Shown: in pieces, positions 25,752 to 35,559 of the stretch
How the letters are laid out: every line of letters starts with the position of its first letter
Numbering within the stretch: the stretch's first letter is position 1
NCBI GenBank assembly: GCA_964552655.1
Contig: CAZKHG010000021.1
Coordinates: forward strand, 1-48,837
Reading direction: 5' to 3'
Length of the DNA: 48,837 nucleotides
DNA from: CAZKHG01 sp964552655
GTDB taxonomy: Bacteria; Bacteroidota; Bacteroidia; Bacteroidales; Tenuifilaceae
Notes under the pieces: model-generated
Seen by the model: only the letters and a program-made list of their open reading frames with translations
Told to the model about the DNA's origin: nothing
Databases searched by the model: none
Program-made: the position numbers and the translations under genes

Positions 25752-27116
25752 TCATCTTTGAAAATAATTTCTGATTAACTCCTTTTTAAAAGGGTGGGCT
25801 TCGGTGCTGAAAATATAATCATCAAACCTGAAATTTTTACCCTCATCAAAAATCAGGTAAAAATACTTCATTGTTTCGGCAAAGAAATAGGTAGCCAGGT
25901 AGTCCATTTTCTCTTTTGTAACTACGTTCTTAACCGTACTGAAAGCCGAATCGGTTTTGCAGTAAAGATTAATATCCTTGTAGTATTTCTCCGCCATAGC
26001 AAGATATTTCTTATTTCCTGTAAAATGGAATAAATAGTAAGCCGATTCGATGATCTCGGGATTCAAATCATAAACCGGATAGGTAGGTTCCTTTTTCTGG
26101 TAGTCGTAACCCATTGGCTCAAGACCGTACCTGTTCCACAGCCAGTCCCAAGATTTTTGAAGTTTTTCTGCCCTTTCCAAGTCTCCCGATAAAGCCAGCA
26201 AAGCCGGAAAGAAAGCATCATACAACGAAATCCTGAAGGAAATTTTTTCACCGGAATTCATATCGGCTTTGCAATACCAGAAAAGAGAATCATTTTCATC
26301 GGCAAGGTACTTGTTAATAGCAATAATGCTTGTGTCCCAGGCGTTTTTAAGCTCAACATCGCCAAATAATAACCAACCCTTAACCATATATTCATAGTAG
26401 GAATCGATACAGGCACCAATATGGCTGGTTTTATTGGTCCATTCGCCAGTCTGAACATTAATATCCTGTCCAATTAGGTTGATCCTGGAACGCCGGTTAT
26501 ATAGCGCCAAGGTGGCGCTTTTAGCCTTTTCATAGTAAATAGGATTTTTTGTGAAGGCGCTTAAAACTCCCATTTCAATCAGGTAAGTTCCACCTTCAGC
26601 TGCATTTACTGTATCGCCTTTAACGGCTCCGGTTTTTAGGTTAACCCAATAATGAGGAATCCCTGTTTTTGAATTAAAAGCCGGCAACATCCGTTTCCCG
26701 AAATCTTCCGCTTTTTCAAGAATTTTTGGGTTTTCTGTAAACTGATACATGGCAAGAAGGCCGCCCAGTATCCTGATATTCACCTCGAAGGTTTTAACAA
26801 AAATATCCTTGTCAAATGATATGCTATCGGCAATATACGTTTCAATCTGGTTTGATTCCTTATCCAAACCCATTAGCTTTAAAGTGCTAAATGCATCAAT
26901 AGGCGAAATGTGTAATGATTCCGTGTACCAATCGGAGTAACTTTTTGTTATAGGTAAAAGTGCATCATGACCCCATGCATACTTTGTATATGTATTCCAG
27001 GCCGTTCGTGTATCATCAATAACATTAGCAGTTTTAATGGTTGCACCATTTTTCCTGCAATTCGTTAATATCAATGCTGATAAGCTTAAAAGTATCAGAT
27101 AAAAAATTCGTTTCAT
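25752..27116 (-). CDS. Glycoside hydrolase family 47 (alpha-1,2-mannosidase) lipoprotein
   Basis: The 454-residue lipoprotein (ALILTNC, C20) is GH47 across its length. Blocks are AWNTYTKYAWGHDALLP (residues 39-55), FEVNIRILGGLLAMYQF with the general acid E111, SHIGACIDSYYEYMVKG with D238, YDLNPEIIESAYYLF with E354, KMDYLATYFFAETMKYFYLIF-type segment near 403-423, and the C-terminal STEAHPF, whose threonine T438 holds the active-site calcium. All the expected catalytic positions are present, so the enzyme should be active. Bacterial GH47 members are known but few compared with the eukaryotic glycan-processing enzymes. It heads the six-gene minus-strand run. No SusC/D pair is nearby. Confidence 0.9.
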   Translation of the reverse strand: MKRIFYLILLSLSALILTNCRKNGATIKTANVIDDTRTAWNTYTKYAWGHDALLPITKSYSDWYTESLHISPIDAFSTLKLMGLDKESNQIETYIADSISFDKDIFVKTFEVNIRILGGLLAMYQFTENPKILEKAEDFGKRMLPAFNSKTGIPHYWVNLKTGAVKGDTVNAAEGGTYLIEMGVLSAFTKNPIYYEKAKSATLALYNRRSRINLIGQDINVQTGEWTNKTSHIGACIDSYYEYMVKGWLLFGDVELKNAWDTSIIAINKYLADENDSLFWYCKADMNSGEKISFRISLYDAFFPALLALSGDLERAEKLQKSWDWLWNRYGLEPMGYDYQKKEPTYPVYDLNPEIIESAYYLFHFTGNKKYLAMAEKYYKDINLYCKTDSAFSTVKNVVTKEKMDYLATYFFAETMKYFYLIFDEGKNFRFDDYIFSTEAHPFKKELIRNYFQR

Positions 27117-27264
27117 TTTCTGAAAAAAATTAAATTTTACATTAAGTTAAGGCTCGACTAAAGTACAAAATACGGGAATCTTTACAAGTCAGACATGCTG
27201 AATAAGATATTTATACAGCAATGTATTAATAAATAGTGAATTAGAAAGAGAATTAAGGATAGAT

Positions 27265-29454
27265 TTAATCTTTAACATTATGAAGAAATCGGGAAACAAT
27301 TTTGGTAACCTCGTCTTTTACGTATGGTTTTGAAATAAAAGAATCAAAAATGTTTTTCTGGGACGAATCCTGAGCTTGAGTGAAAGCGGTGACTGCAATA
27401 ACCGGTAAATCTTTGCGTATCGATTTAATAATTTTAGTTGCTTCATACCCATTCATAACGGGCATCCTGATATCCATCAGAACCAGATCAACCGTGCTGT
27501 CTTTTTGGCAAATCTCAACTGCTTCAGCTCCATTAGAGGCTGTTAAAGTTACTATTCCGCTATTTTTTAAAATCTCTTTCATTAAAAAGAGGTTAAACTC
27601 CTCATCCTCAACTACCAATACAGTTTGATCATGTTTTAAAGCTATTAAGTCAGGTGATTTATCCATTTCCTCTGATTTCGTTACTTTGCTAGTTATACGA
27701 GGTAAAGTAAAAAAGAAAGTTGTTCCGGTACCGGGTTGAGATTCGAAGCTGATGGTACCATTTAGTAACTCTACGTAGGACTTAGCTATTGAAAGACCAA
27801 CACCTAATCCACCAAAACTTCTTGATAATGATTGATCTTCCTGTGTGAAAAACTGATATATCTTTTTGGCGTTTTCCGGTTTAATGCCAACGCCTGTATC
27901 TTTTACAAAAAATTGAAAGGCATCATTCAATCGCAGATACCCAACCTCAATACCACCTTTACTTGTAAATTTAATCGCATTATTTATCAGGTTGGAAAGT
28001 ATTTGCTGAAATTTATCCTCATCTGAATTTATCAATCGCTGTTCATTTTTAGCTGGGAAGTTCGTTTCTAAGGTCAGCTGTTTTTCTTTTATCTCATAGC
28101 TGAATGAAGCTATCAGGTTAAGAATTGTCTTTTCAATATCGAATGTACTAAAATTAACCTCAACATTGCCAGCTTGTATTTTAGACAATTCCAGAACATT
28201 GGAAATAACAGACAGGAGCTGATTGCTGGAGCTACGAATAATTTCTTTATAGTCCTGTGCTTGCTTCTCGGATGTTTTTGCATCAGCAATTAGCTCGGTA
28301 AATCCCATGATTCCATTGAGCGGTGTTCTAATTTCATGCGAAATATTATTCAGGAACGCAGACTTGAGCCTATCGCTTTCTTCGGCATGCTGTTTGGCTA
28401 TCAGGATATCCCTCTCGTATTTTCTTCTTTCCAGAATATTAAATATCAGATAAATAAGTAATGACAAGCCTACGATAATGGTACCGATTGCAATGTACCA
28501 TAACTGCTTGGAACGAATTGTAGCCTCTTCTATGGGAATCTCAACCATCATGCTCCAGGGATTACTGCCATTTCCCACCTTAATTGGGTAGAAAAACCTG
28601 AATACTTCTTTTGAGGTAAATTCTGATTTAGTTTCTATTGCATATTCATTACCCTCAACAATATTTTTTTTGGTTAAGCTATCCCGATCTTGTAATAATT
28701 CGAAAAAATTCTTATCCACCCAGTTGCTATCCAGATGAGTAACAATTGTGCCATTATTGGATATCAAAGACAAGTAACCGGTTTTATAGACCTTTTTTTG
28801 GATTAAATCAGCTCTAAGTTGTTTTAAACTTATATCAATGCCAAATACCCCGAGAAATTTGTTATCAACAATAATTGGGACAACCGCAGAGGTTTGGTAG
28901 AATATAAATGGGTGACCATGATATTGATATGTAAATGGGTCAAGAATTAATTCTTTAAGGGTCTTTTGGGGTACAGTGTAATAATCTGCTAAATAATCGT
29001 TTGGATCATTCTTCTCATAATAAATTCTATCCTGATTTTTAAAGAAACATACACAGAACGCCCCATTCTTATCATAAAGGGTATCGTTGGTAAATAATTT
29101 ATCCTTGTTATCATAAGCATTGGGTTCCCACATGGTCCAGGCACCCATAAAATTGGGGTTGCGAACAAGAGTATTTCTAAGCAGGTTAACGATTTCTTTT
29201 CTGTCCCCGTTATACTTTCTAATTATCTGAGCTCGCTGATCAATAGAACGGGCAGTCATTAATGCAGATGCCAGATAAACCTGGGTTTCAAATGCGGCTT
29301 TACGCGAAATTTCTTTAGCAAGGAGTTTAGAATCCTCATAGGCATTATTACGCTGGTTATAACCGATAAAGAAAAACAGGAATATAAAGGCAAAAGCTGT
29401 AAAAACAGTTGCAATAAAAGCTATTAGCAAACTTGGTCTGGCTTTGTAATCCAA
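27265..29454 (-). CDS. Hybrid sensor histidine kinase with Cache-type sensor and receiver domain
   Basis: This 729-residue protein has TM1 (about 9-29), a periplasmic double-Cache/PDC-type sensor (about 30-320), TM2 (about 322-343), a HisKA domain with H373 in NISHEIRTPLNG, a HATPase domain (NNAIKFTSKGGIE, DTGVGIKPENAKK, SFGGLGVGLSIAKS) and a C-terminal receiver with D661 in LMDIRMPVMNGYEA and the KP of SKPYVKDE. There is no DNA-binding output, so the receiver probably passes phosphate on or controls the kinase. No response regulator is adjacent. The start is TTG 29454: a stop codon lies four codons upstream and there is no ATG before TM1. The upstream gap to the C69 gene is 88 bases. Confidence 0.93.
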   Translation of the reverse strand: MDYKARPSLLIAFIATVFTAFAFIFLFFFIGYNQRNNAYEDSKLLAKEISRKAAFETQVYLASALMTARSIDQRAQIIRKYNGDRKEIVNLLRNTLVRNPNFMGAWTMWEPNAYDNKDKLFTNDTLYDKNGAFCVCFFKNQDRIYYEKNDPNDYLADYYTVPQKTLKELILDPFTYQYHGHPFIFYQTSAVVPIIVDNKFLGVFGIDISLKQLRADLIQKKVYKTGYLSLISNNGTIVTHLDSNWVDKNFFELLQDRDSLTKKNIVEGNEYAIETKSEFTSKEVFRFFYPIKVGNGSNPWSMMVEIPIEEATIRSKQLWYIAIGTIIVGLSLLIYLIFNILERRKYERDILIAKQHAEESDRLKSAFLNNISHEIRTPLNGIMGFTELIADAKTSEKQAQDYKEIIRSSSNQLLSVISNVLELSKIQAGNVEVNFSTFDIEKTILNLIASFSYEIKEKQLTLETNFPAKNEQRLINSDEDKFQQILSNLINNAIKFTSKGGIEVGYLRLNDAFQFFVKDTGVGIKPENAKKIYQFFTQEDQSLSRSFGGLGVGLSIAKSYVELLNGTISFESQPGTGTTFFFTLPRITSKVTKSEEMDKSPDLIALKHDQTVLVVEDEEFNLFLMKEILKNSGIVTLTASNGAEAVEICQKDSTVDLVLMDIRMPVMNGYEATKIIKSIRKDLPVIAVTAFTQAQDSSQKNIFDSFISKPYVKDEVTKIVSRFLHNVKD

Positions 29455-29542
29455 TTTTTTGGTTATTTAATCTTTAAAAATAAGGCTAATAATCTCACCA
29501 GTCAAGTATGATGATACAAATCAGCTTTAATTTGTAATTTTA

Positions 29543-31273
29543 TTATTTTCTCTCCAGAAATTTTTCCCCTGTCTGGTCAATTATTGTTTTTAACCAGTAT
29601 TCAGGATAGCCTGGTTGTGATGGACTTACTGGGAATCCCCAGGGATTTCTGATGAATTTACCATCTTTCTCCTTTTTTACATTTCCATCTATGTACTTAA
29701 CCAGCAGCCAATCGCTAAGCTCACTCCAACGTTTAACAGTTGCATTTGCAGTATTTACAGAGTAATCCGTTAAAAAATCAACCGCAAGTTTTGGATCCTT
29801 TTGCCAAAGTTTTAATGCTGCATCATCGATAACAGCGGAATATGCAGCGAATTTTGATTCAAGTTCACTCTGAACTTTTCGGATATCCTGGATTATTAGA
29901 TCGTAGCGGAGATAAGCGAAATTTGAAACCCTGCTGAACACCCAGAAAGCAGAGGTTGGAGAAAAGGTAAGCATATCGCCGTTTCCTTCAGCACATGTTT
30001 CGGGCACTCTGTTTATAGCACAGTAAATCGGCATGTAAACGGTTGAATTGGCATCGTCAACACCAAACCAGAAAATTCCACCAATCGGGTTGGGTAACCA
30101 GCTGCGCATCTGGGCTACGAATGAGAAACCAGTTTGCTGGGTTGCTGTGGTACGTTCATGGCAATAGGTTTCACCATTCATCTTCCAGGTCATCGGGCGC
30201 CAGCGGTATGGCAATCCGTGTGGGCCTGCACCGATATCCTTGCTCATATCGAGTTCAGTACCTTCCAGGTGATCGCGTTTAAAGCCCTGCAGATCCTGCG
30301 GGGTAAGCTTTCGATCGGGTTTGATGTACAAAGGCATTCTGTTTTTTAAATCTTTCCCTATTGCGTAATCCCAGTATTTCATCATATCGGAATTAACATG
30401 ATTGAAAAATGCCCAAACCCTTAACTCACAGAATCTGGCACCATCGAATGACATTGGGTTATAAACATCACTGAAGCTGAATTCTTCATCCTTTCCATCG
30501 AAATATTTCATGGTACGGGCGTAAGATATAACATCTTGAGCGTAAACTACTTCAACCTCTGAATTGAAAATCTGATCCATGTTTTTACTGCTGATTGAAT
30601 TTTTGCCGTTTGCCAGTGGAAAAGTGGTGATTCTGGCCTGGTTGGCATGGGATGAAATATACCCATCGGGTATTCGGATTGCCACCCAAACGGCACCCTT
30701 GTCGGCATTATAAGTTTTTTTGGTTTTTTTATCAACCATGATATTGGCCTTTTTGGCAATCATCTCAAAAATCCACACCTCATTTGGGTCGCCAACTGAA
30801 AAAGATTCGCCTGAACTTGCATACCCGTATTTGTCAACCAGTTCTGCCATTACCTTTATAGCCTCCCTGGCTGTTTTAGATCTTTGTAAAGCTAGAAACA
30901 TCAGACTACCATAATCTATAATGGCTGTTGAATCGAGCAGTTCCTCCCTGCCACCAAAGGTGGTTTCCCCTATGGCTACCTGATACTCATTCATAAACCC
31001 AATTACCTGGTAGGTTTCAGGCGCCTGGGGGATTTGACCCAGTGGTTTGTTAGTTCCCCTGTCGTAACAGGTTATCATCGACCCGGCAGGCCAAACACCA
31101 CGGGGTTTGAAATATAATTCACCGTACCTGATGTGGGAATCAGCAGCATAGCTGATCATGGTTGAACCATCGGTGGTTGCGCCTTTTGAAACCAAATAAT
31201 TTGTACAAGCATCACTTTTGTAGGATGTTAATAAAGTAGTTAAAGTTATAAGTGAGAGGATCAGCGGCTTCAT
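29543..31273 (-). CDS. C69 family dipeptidase (PepD-like), exported
   Basis: The 576-residue protein is an N-terminal nucleophile hydrolase of family C69. A signal-like segment (LSLITLTTLLTSYKSDA) ends just before C23, which is the first residue of the mature protein and the catalytic nucleophile in CTNYLVSKGATTDGS. NTN activation by cleavage at that cysteine is expected. Other family blocks are TYQVIGFMNEYQVAIGETTFGG, YGYASSGESFSVGDPNEVWIFE, and YVNP-like later motifs. Length is normal for secreted C69 members of Bacteroidota (about 550). It likely degrades peptides in the periplasm. The neighbouring histidine kinase gene is downstream on the same strand. Confidence 0.9.
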   Translation of the reverse strand: MKPLILSLITLTTLLTSYKSDACTNYLVSKGATTDGSTMISYAADSHIRYGELYFKPRGVWPAGSMITCYDRGTNKPLGQIPQAPETYQVIGFMNEYQVAIGETTFGGREELLDSTAIIDYGSLMFLALQRSKTAREAIKVMAELVDKYGYASSGESFSVGDPNEVWIFEMIAKKANIMVDKKTKKTYNADKGAVWVAIRIPDGYISSHANQARITTFPLANGKNSISSKNMDQIFNSEVEVVYAQDVISYARTMKYFDGKDEEFSFSDVYNPMSFDGARFCELRVWAFFNHVNSDMMKYWDYAIGKDLKNRMPLYIKPDRKLTPQDLQGFKRDHLEGTELDMSKDIGAGPHGLPYRWRPMTWKMNGETYCHERTTATQQTGFSFVAQMRSWLPNPIGGIFWFGVDDANSTVYMPIYCAINRVPETCAEGNGDMLTFSPTSAFWVFSRVSNFAYLRYDLIIQDIRKVQSELESKFAAYSAVIDDAALKLWQKDPKLAVDFLTDYSVNTANATVKRWSELSDWLLVKYIDGNVKKEKDGKFIRNPWGFPVSPSQPGYPEYWLKTIIDQTGEKFLERK

Positions 31274-31396
31274 ATTCTTCTTTTTTAAAATTAATTGACA
31301 AAAGTAAAAATTTTGAACAATGACTTACCCATTTACTGGAATTTATATTCTTACAAGAAAATTATCATCTTTGCATCTTCATTTTAAAAAAATATT

Positions 31397-32629
31397 ATGC
31401 GCAAAACCATTATTACAACATTTATCTTTTCTATTAGTTCTCTTTATATGTTTAGCCAGCAAGTAGAAAAGTCAAATTTTGAGGTTAAACCTTACGGTAA
31501 CATTAGCTATAATATGTTTCTAGACACCTACAAATCGGTTGATACCCGGGATGGCGAGCTGTATTATTATCCTTTAAAACCCAATTTTGATCTGAATGAT
31601 GAGGATATCAATAAAAGGTTAATGGTGGAGATGCTTTCGGTAACCACCCGTGTAGGATTACAAATAGCAGGCCCGGATTTTTTTAGCGCAAAAACAGCTG
31701 GATTAATTGAAACCGATTTCTTTGGCACCAGCCAAACCAACATTCTCCAGCTAAGGTTACGTCATGCCATGATGAACCTGAAGTGGGAGAAAGCAGAGCT
31801 ATTAATTGGAAACTATTGGCATCCCGTAATCTTAACTGAAATGATACCAGGATCCATCTCCTTTGGTGGCAGTGCTCCTTATCATGCTTTGAACAGGTCC
31901 AACCAGCTCCGATTTAGTTTTTTGCCGTCATCAAGCATTAAAATCACAGGTGCTGCGGTTATTCATGGTTACCATCGTTCTAAGGGTGAATATAACGCAC
32001 AGCGATATTCTGGTAAACCAGAGCTGATACTTCAAGCTGTACTCGGTGAAAAAAACAAAATAATGGGTGGGTTCAGCATAGGCTATAAATGGTTAACCCC
32101 AAGATTGATCACTTCAAACAACTATAAAACAGACAAAACAATCGGGTCGTATTTATTACATGGATTTACTGCCACAAAAATTGGATCGATGTCAGTAAAA
32201 GTTGAATCGTACTTAGGTCAAAATCTTACATACCTAAACATGATCGGAGGGTATGGTATGGTAACCGGGAGCAACAATGCCCAGGGTGATTTTGATTACA
32301 CCAACCTTAAAACCCTCAGTGTATGGACAGATGTAGTACAAGATATTGATAAATTCAGTGTTGGGGTGTTTATGGGCTACCAAAAATTGCTGGGTGCTGA
32401 TGATTTTTATACTACTATAACAGATTACAATTTGAATGATGACTTAAATTATACCTGGAGGTTTTCTCCACGGGTAATGTATAAAACGGATGCTCTAACA
32501 ATTGCATTTGAGTATATGCAAACGGCTGCAAGGTATGGCAGTGAATGGACCCCGAAACACAAGGTAACCCAAAATATGGAAATTGTGTTTAACCACAGAT
32601 TTTTGTTCAGTGTGACATATAAGTTCTGA
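31397..32629 (+). CDS. Outer membrane beta-barrel (porin-like) protein
   Basis: The 410-residue protein starts at ATG 31397 with a signal peptide ending near MFSQ. The mature part is a series of amphipathic strands with aromatic girdles (LQLRLRHAMMNLKWEKAELLIGNYWHP, SIKITGAAVIHGY) and ends in a phenylalanine (TYKF), as beta-barrel assembly signals do. The N-terminal FEVKPYGNISYNMFLDTY resembles the DcaP/porin type of barrel start. I cannot name a substrate. It lies alone between the divergent dipeptidase and the transglycosylase. Confidence 0.75.
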   Translation: MRKTIITTFIFSISSLYMFSQQVEKSNFEVKPYGNISYNMFLDTYKSVDTRDGELYYYPLKPNFDLNDEDINKRLMVEMLSVTTRVGLQIAGPDFFSAKTAGLIETDFFGTSQTNILQLRLRHAMMNLKWEKAELLIGNYWHPVILTEMIPGSISFGGSAPYHALNRSNQLRFSFLPSSSIKITGAAVIHGYHRSKGEYNAQRYSGKPELILQAVLGEKNKIMGGFSIGYKWLTPRLITSNNYKTDKTIGSYLLHGFTATKIGSMSVKVESYLGQNLTYLNMIGGYGMVTGSNNAQGDFDYTNLKTLSVWTDVVQDIDKFSVGVFMGYQKLLGADDFYTTITDYNLNDDLNYTWRFSPRVMYKTDALTIAFEYMQTAARYGSEWTPKHKVTQNMEIVFNHRFLFSVTYKF

Positions 32630-32722
32630 AATATCCCTAATTTCCTAATCTTAACCAATTCTGATTACCATATTAACTCTTAAATTGTATTTACTAGCTT
32701 TAGCTCCAATCAATTGATTAGG

Positions 32723-34747
32723 ATGAAAATAAATCGGATTCTAACCGGCATTAATTTTAAAAGAATCTTCCTTACCATTCTATACGTACTGGTTTTAATG
32801 TTTCTTTCATATTTTCTTTTCAGAAATCCAATTTCGCGAATCGTATTTAATCGCTTATCAGTGCGAATAAATCAAAAGTATGGGTTACAAACAAGCATTC
32901 ATTATTTAGGATTTAAAGGTTTAAGAACCTTTGAAGTTGATAGTTTAACCTTGATCCCAAATAATAATGATACCCTTTTTCACCTTCATAAAGCAGAGAT
33001 TAAGTTAGGGCTAAAAAATCTGTTTTTTTTCAAAATTAACCCGTTGGTTATTAAGCTGGACCACCCAATTATACATTTAACGGGTGGAAAAGATAGCTCC
33101 AACTACAGGTTTTTATTCACTCCGCAACCCGATTCCAACAGCACGTATGCAGAAGGCCCGCAATCAATATCTAATTTAAACGAAAAAAGAAGAGTGGTTT
33201 TCCTTTCCAAAATCATGAGAGGATTTTTTGGGCTATCAACCGCTAAATTCATAGTTACCAACCTGAAATTCAGCTATACCCACCTTCCCTATATCGCGAA
33301 AGTTGAAATTCCATATTTAGAAACAAGTAAGGAGGGTTTTGAAACAACGATCTGGACTGAAGAGATGGGTACAACATCCTCGTTTAAACTCTTTGCAATT
33401 ACAGATAAGAAACGAAACCGGGTTGTTATTAAGTTAAGCGGCGATGGAAATAATGACCAGGTTCCACTGCTTGCTCACAAGTTTGGGCTCAGGGTAAGTT
33501 TCGATACGCTTTTAGTTGATCTTTCAGCCATCAGTCTTCTGTCTGATAAGATCCAACTTTTTGGAATTTCAGCCGCAACCAATCTCAATGTTTTCAACAA
33601 ACAGCTCTCAGAATCTAATGTTAGGTTAAAATCTGGTAAATTCTCATTCAGTCTTCATATTGCACCCGATTTATATGCTTTAGACAGTATATCAACTTTA
33701 GAGGTAAATGATCTTAAGGGAAGAATTGCAATTTCATACCAACCAGGGACTAAAAGGTATATTTTGAAACTTCATTCAGGTGATTTTGATGTTCAGAATC
33801 TCTTTAACTCCCTGCCTGAAGGCCTTTTTACAACCTTAAGAGGAATAAAAACGACAGGGGAAATCAGCTATTCACTGGGGGTTGAATTCAGCTTGCTTGA
33901 ACCGGATAGCTTACGACTTGAATCATTACTACAATCCAGAAAGTTAAGCATTATAAATTTAGGTAGCACCGATTTTACTTCACTAAACGATACTTTTACC
34001 CACAAGGTTTTCAATGACACCGGGTATGTCAGGAGCATATTCCTGGGACCTCAGAACCCGGATTATATTCCCTTGGAAAAAATTTCCCGATACATAAAAG
34101 ACGCGGTGGTTACCTCTGAGGATGGTGGATTCTACCATCATCGTGGTTTTGATATTGAAGGTATAAGGTATGCAATGGCCCAAAACATCAAGGAGAGAAA
34201 ATTTGCACGTGGCGGAAGTACAATATCCATGCAGCTGGTTAAAAATCTTTACCTCAATCAGAACAAAAACCTCTTCCGGAAAATTGAAGAATACCTCATT
34301 GTATGGCTTATTGAAAGCAATAAGCTGGTTTCCAAAGACAGGATGCTGGAAATCTACCTGAATATAATTGAATGGGGGCCAAACGTTTACGGGGTTAGTG
34401 AAGCATGTAAGTTTTACTTTGATAAATCGCCCGACAAAGTTACCCTGGAGGAAGCAATATACCTTGCAAGTGTAATACCTAGACCCACTAAATTCAAATA
34501 TTGCTTTGAAAAGGATGGAAACCTGAAATCATTTATGAATGGCTTTTTCTCATTTGTAAGCAGCAAAATGTTGAGCAGGGAAATGATCACCCAGGATGAA
34601 TTTGATAGCATAACATTAAATGTCAGGTTAACAGGACCTGCAAAGGATATACTTGCAGATACCACTGCATTTGTAGCGGATTCAATCAGCATTAAAGAAT
34701 TGTTACAAATTGAAGGCCATAGAGACACTTCTTTACTTTTGCACTAG
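32723..34747 (+). CDS. AsmA-like domain fused to a GT51 peptidoglycan transglycosylase domain
   Basis: The 674-residue protein starts at ATG 32723 (a TTG three codons earlier is less likely). A single TM helix (about 15-33) is followed by about 400 residues of repeating beta-strand, amphipathic sequence (FEVDSLTLIPNNNDTLFHLHKAEIKL, then NPLVIKLDHPIIHLTGG) that looks like an AsmA-type bridge domain. The C-terminal 220 residues are a GT51 transglycosylase: catalytic E466 in TSEDGGFYHHRGFD, ARGGSTISMQLVKNLYL, and LEIYLNIIEWGPNVYGV. No penicillin-binding transpeptidase domain follows, so it would extend glycan strands only, like MtgA. It stands alone, with porin and metallo-hydrolase genes on the same strand. 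Confidence 0.85.
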   Translation: MKINRILTGINFKRIFLTILYVLVLMFLSYFLFRNPISRIVFNRLSVRINQKYGLQTSIHYLGFKGLRTFEVDSLTLIPNNNDTLFHLHKAEIKLGLKNLFFFKINPLVIKLDHPIIHLTGGKDSSNYRFLFTPQPDSNSTYAEGPQSISNLNEKRRVVFLSKIMRGFFGLSTAKFIVTNLKFSYTHLPYIAKVEIPYLETSKEGFETTIWTEEMGTTSSFKLFAITDKKRNRVVIKLSGDGNNDQVPLLAHKFGLRVSFDTLLVDLSAISLLSDKIQLFGISAATNLNVFNKQLSESNVRLKSGKFSFSLHIAPDLYALDSISTLEVNDLKGRIAISYQPGTKRYILKLHSGDFDVQNLFNSLPEGLFTTLRGIKTTGEISYSLGVEFSLLEPDSLRLESLLQSRKLSIINLGSTDFTSLNDTFTHKVFNDTGYVRSIFLGPQNPDYIPLEKISRYIKDAVVTSEDGGFYHHRGFDIEGIRYAMAQNIKERKFARGGSTISMQLVKNLYLNQNKNLFRKIEEYLIVWLIESNKLVSKDRMLEIYLNIIEWGPNVYGVSEACKFYFDKSPDKVTLEEAIYLASVIPRPTKFKYCFEKDGNLKSFMNGFFSFVSSKMLSREMITQDEFDSITLNVRLTGPAKDILADTTAFVADSISIKELLQIEGHRDTSLLLH

Positions 34748-34756
34748 AATTTTGTA

Positions 34757-34804
34757 AATTGAACCTTTAACTTTAGCCTTTAACCTTAACACTTTAACCT
34801 TTAT
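34757..34804 (+). repeat. Degenerate CTTTAAC-type short tandem repeat
   Basis: Units such as CCTTTAAC, TTTAGC and CCTTAAC follow each other in the gap before the metallo-hydrolase gene. The copies differ, so it looks like an old, decayed tandem array. A sister array of CTTTATA units lies on the other side of that gene (35532-35559). Confidence 0.5.
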
Positions 34805-34809
34805 AATAT

Positions 34810-35478
34810 ATGAGCACTCTACCATCAAAAAACATTGAGGCTGTTGCCCAAAGTATTCAGTGGTTTGGGCAGGGATGTATCAAAATCCAACACTCCGGGC
34901 AGACCATTTACATTGATCCTTACTTGTTAAAAAAAGAGGATACCGCTGACCTGATCCTGATAACCCATTCACACTTTGACCATTTTTCGGTTGATGATCT
35001 TAAAAAGATAATTACTCGTGAAACGGTTATATATTGTCCAGCCGATCTTGTTGAAAAATCGAAGAATCTTGGTGCAGCCAGAGTAGTTGGAGTTTCTCCG
35101 GGTTATGAATCAGAATATAAAGGTATTGGTATCCAGACTGTTCCAATGTATAACATTCTGAAAAAAGATAAGCATCCCATGGAGAATAAGTGGGTTGGAT
35201 ATGTTCTTAACCTGGCGGGTGTAAGGGTTTACCATGCCGGTGATACTGAACGAATCCCTGAAATGAAAAATATAAAATGTGATATTGTTTTGCTTCCATT
35301 AGGACAAACCTACACCATGAACAGCATTAAGGATGCTGCTGATTCAGTTCTTGACGTTGATGCGTCAGTGGCTATTCCGATCCACTTTGGAATGTATGAG
35401 GGTAAAGCTGAAGATGCACATGAGTTTAAGCGCTTACTTGTTGGAAAGGTTGAGGTAATGATATTAGAAAAAGGGTAA
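34810..35478 (+). CDS. Metallo-beta-lactamase-fold metal-dependent hydrolase
   Basis: The 222-residue protein belongs to the UlaG/UPF0173-like branch of the metallo-beta-lactamase fold. H53, H55, D57 and H58 lie in THSHFDHFS, and a later histidine is in VYHAGDTERIPEM (GDT-E pattern), then AIPIHFGMYEG. It should bind two metal ions and hydrolyse a small ester, lactone or phosphate-type substrate; the real substrate is unknown. The start ATG 34810 follows 62 bases after the transglycosylase stop. Both flanks carry CTTTA-type repeats. Confidence 0.87.
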   Translation: MSTLPSKNIEAVAQSIQWFGQGCIKIQHSGQTIYIDPYLLKKEDTADLILITHSHFDHFSVDDLKKIITRETVIYCPADLVEKSKNLGAARVVGVSPGYESEYKGIGIQTVPMYNILKKDKHPMENKWVGYVLNLAGVRVYHAGDTERIPEMKNIKCDIVLLPLGQTYTMNSIKDAADSVLDVDASVAIPIHFGMYEGKAEDAHEFKRLLVGKVEVMILEKG

Positions 35479-35531
35479 TTAGATCTGAAGATTGGAATGA
35501 AACAAGGATAAGAGTTAAGAAAGATAAAAAG

Positions 35532-35559
35532 CTTTATACTTTATACTTTACCCTTTATT
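35532..35559. repeat. CTTTATA short tandem repeat (4 x 7 bases)
   Basis: Four heptamers (CTTTATA twice, then CTTTACC and CTTTATT) run through the gap into the end of the TPR-like gene, and the stop codon of that minus-strand gene lies inside the array. Together with 34757-34804 it flanks the metallo-hydrolase gene. Confidence 0.5.

Noticed and set aside
29516..29535. Possible hairpin after the C69 gene (ACAAAT...ATTTGT)
   Set aside because: The stem is only six AT pairs and no T tract follows, so it is not supported as a terminator.
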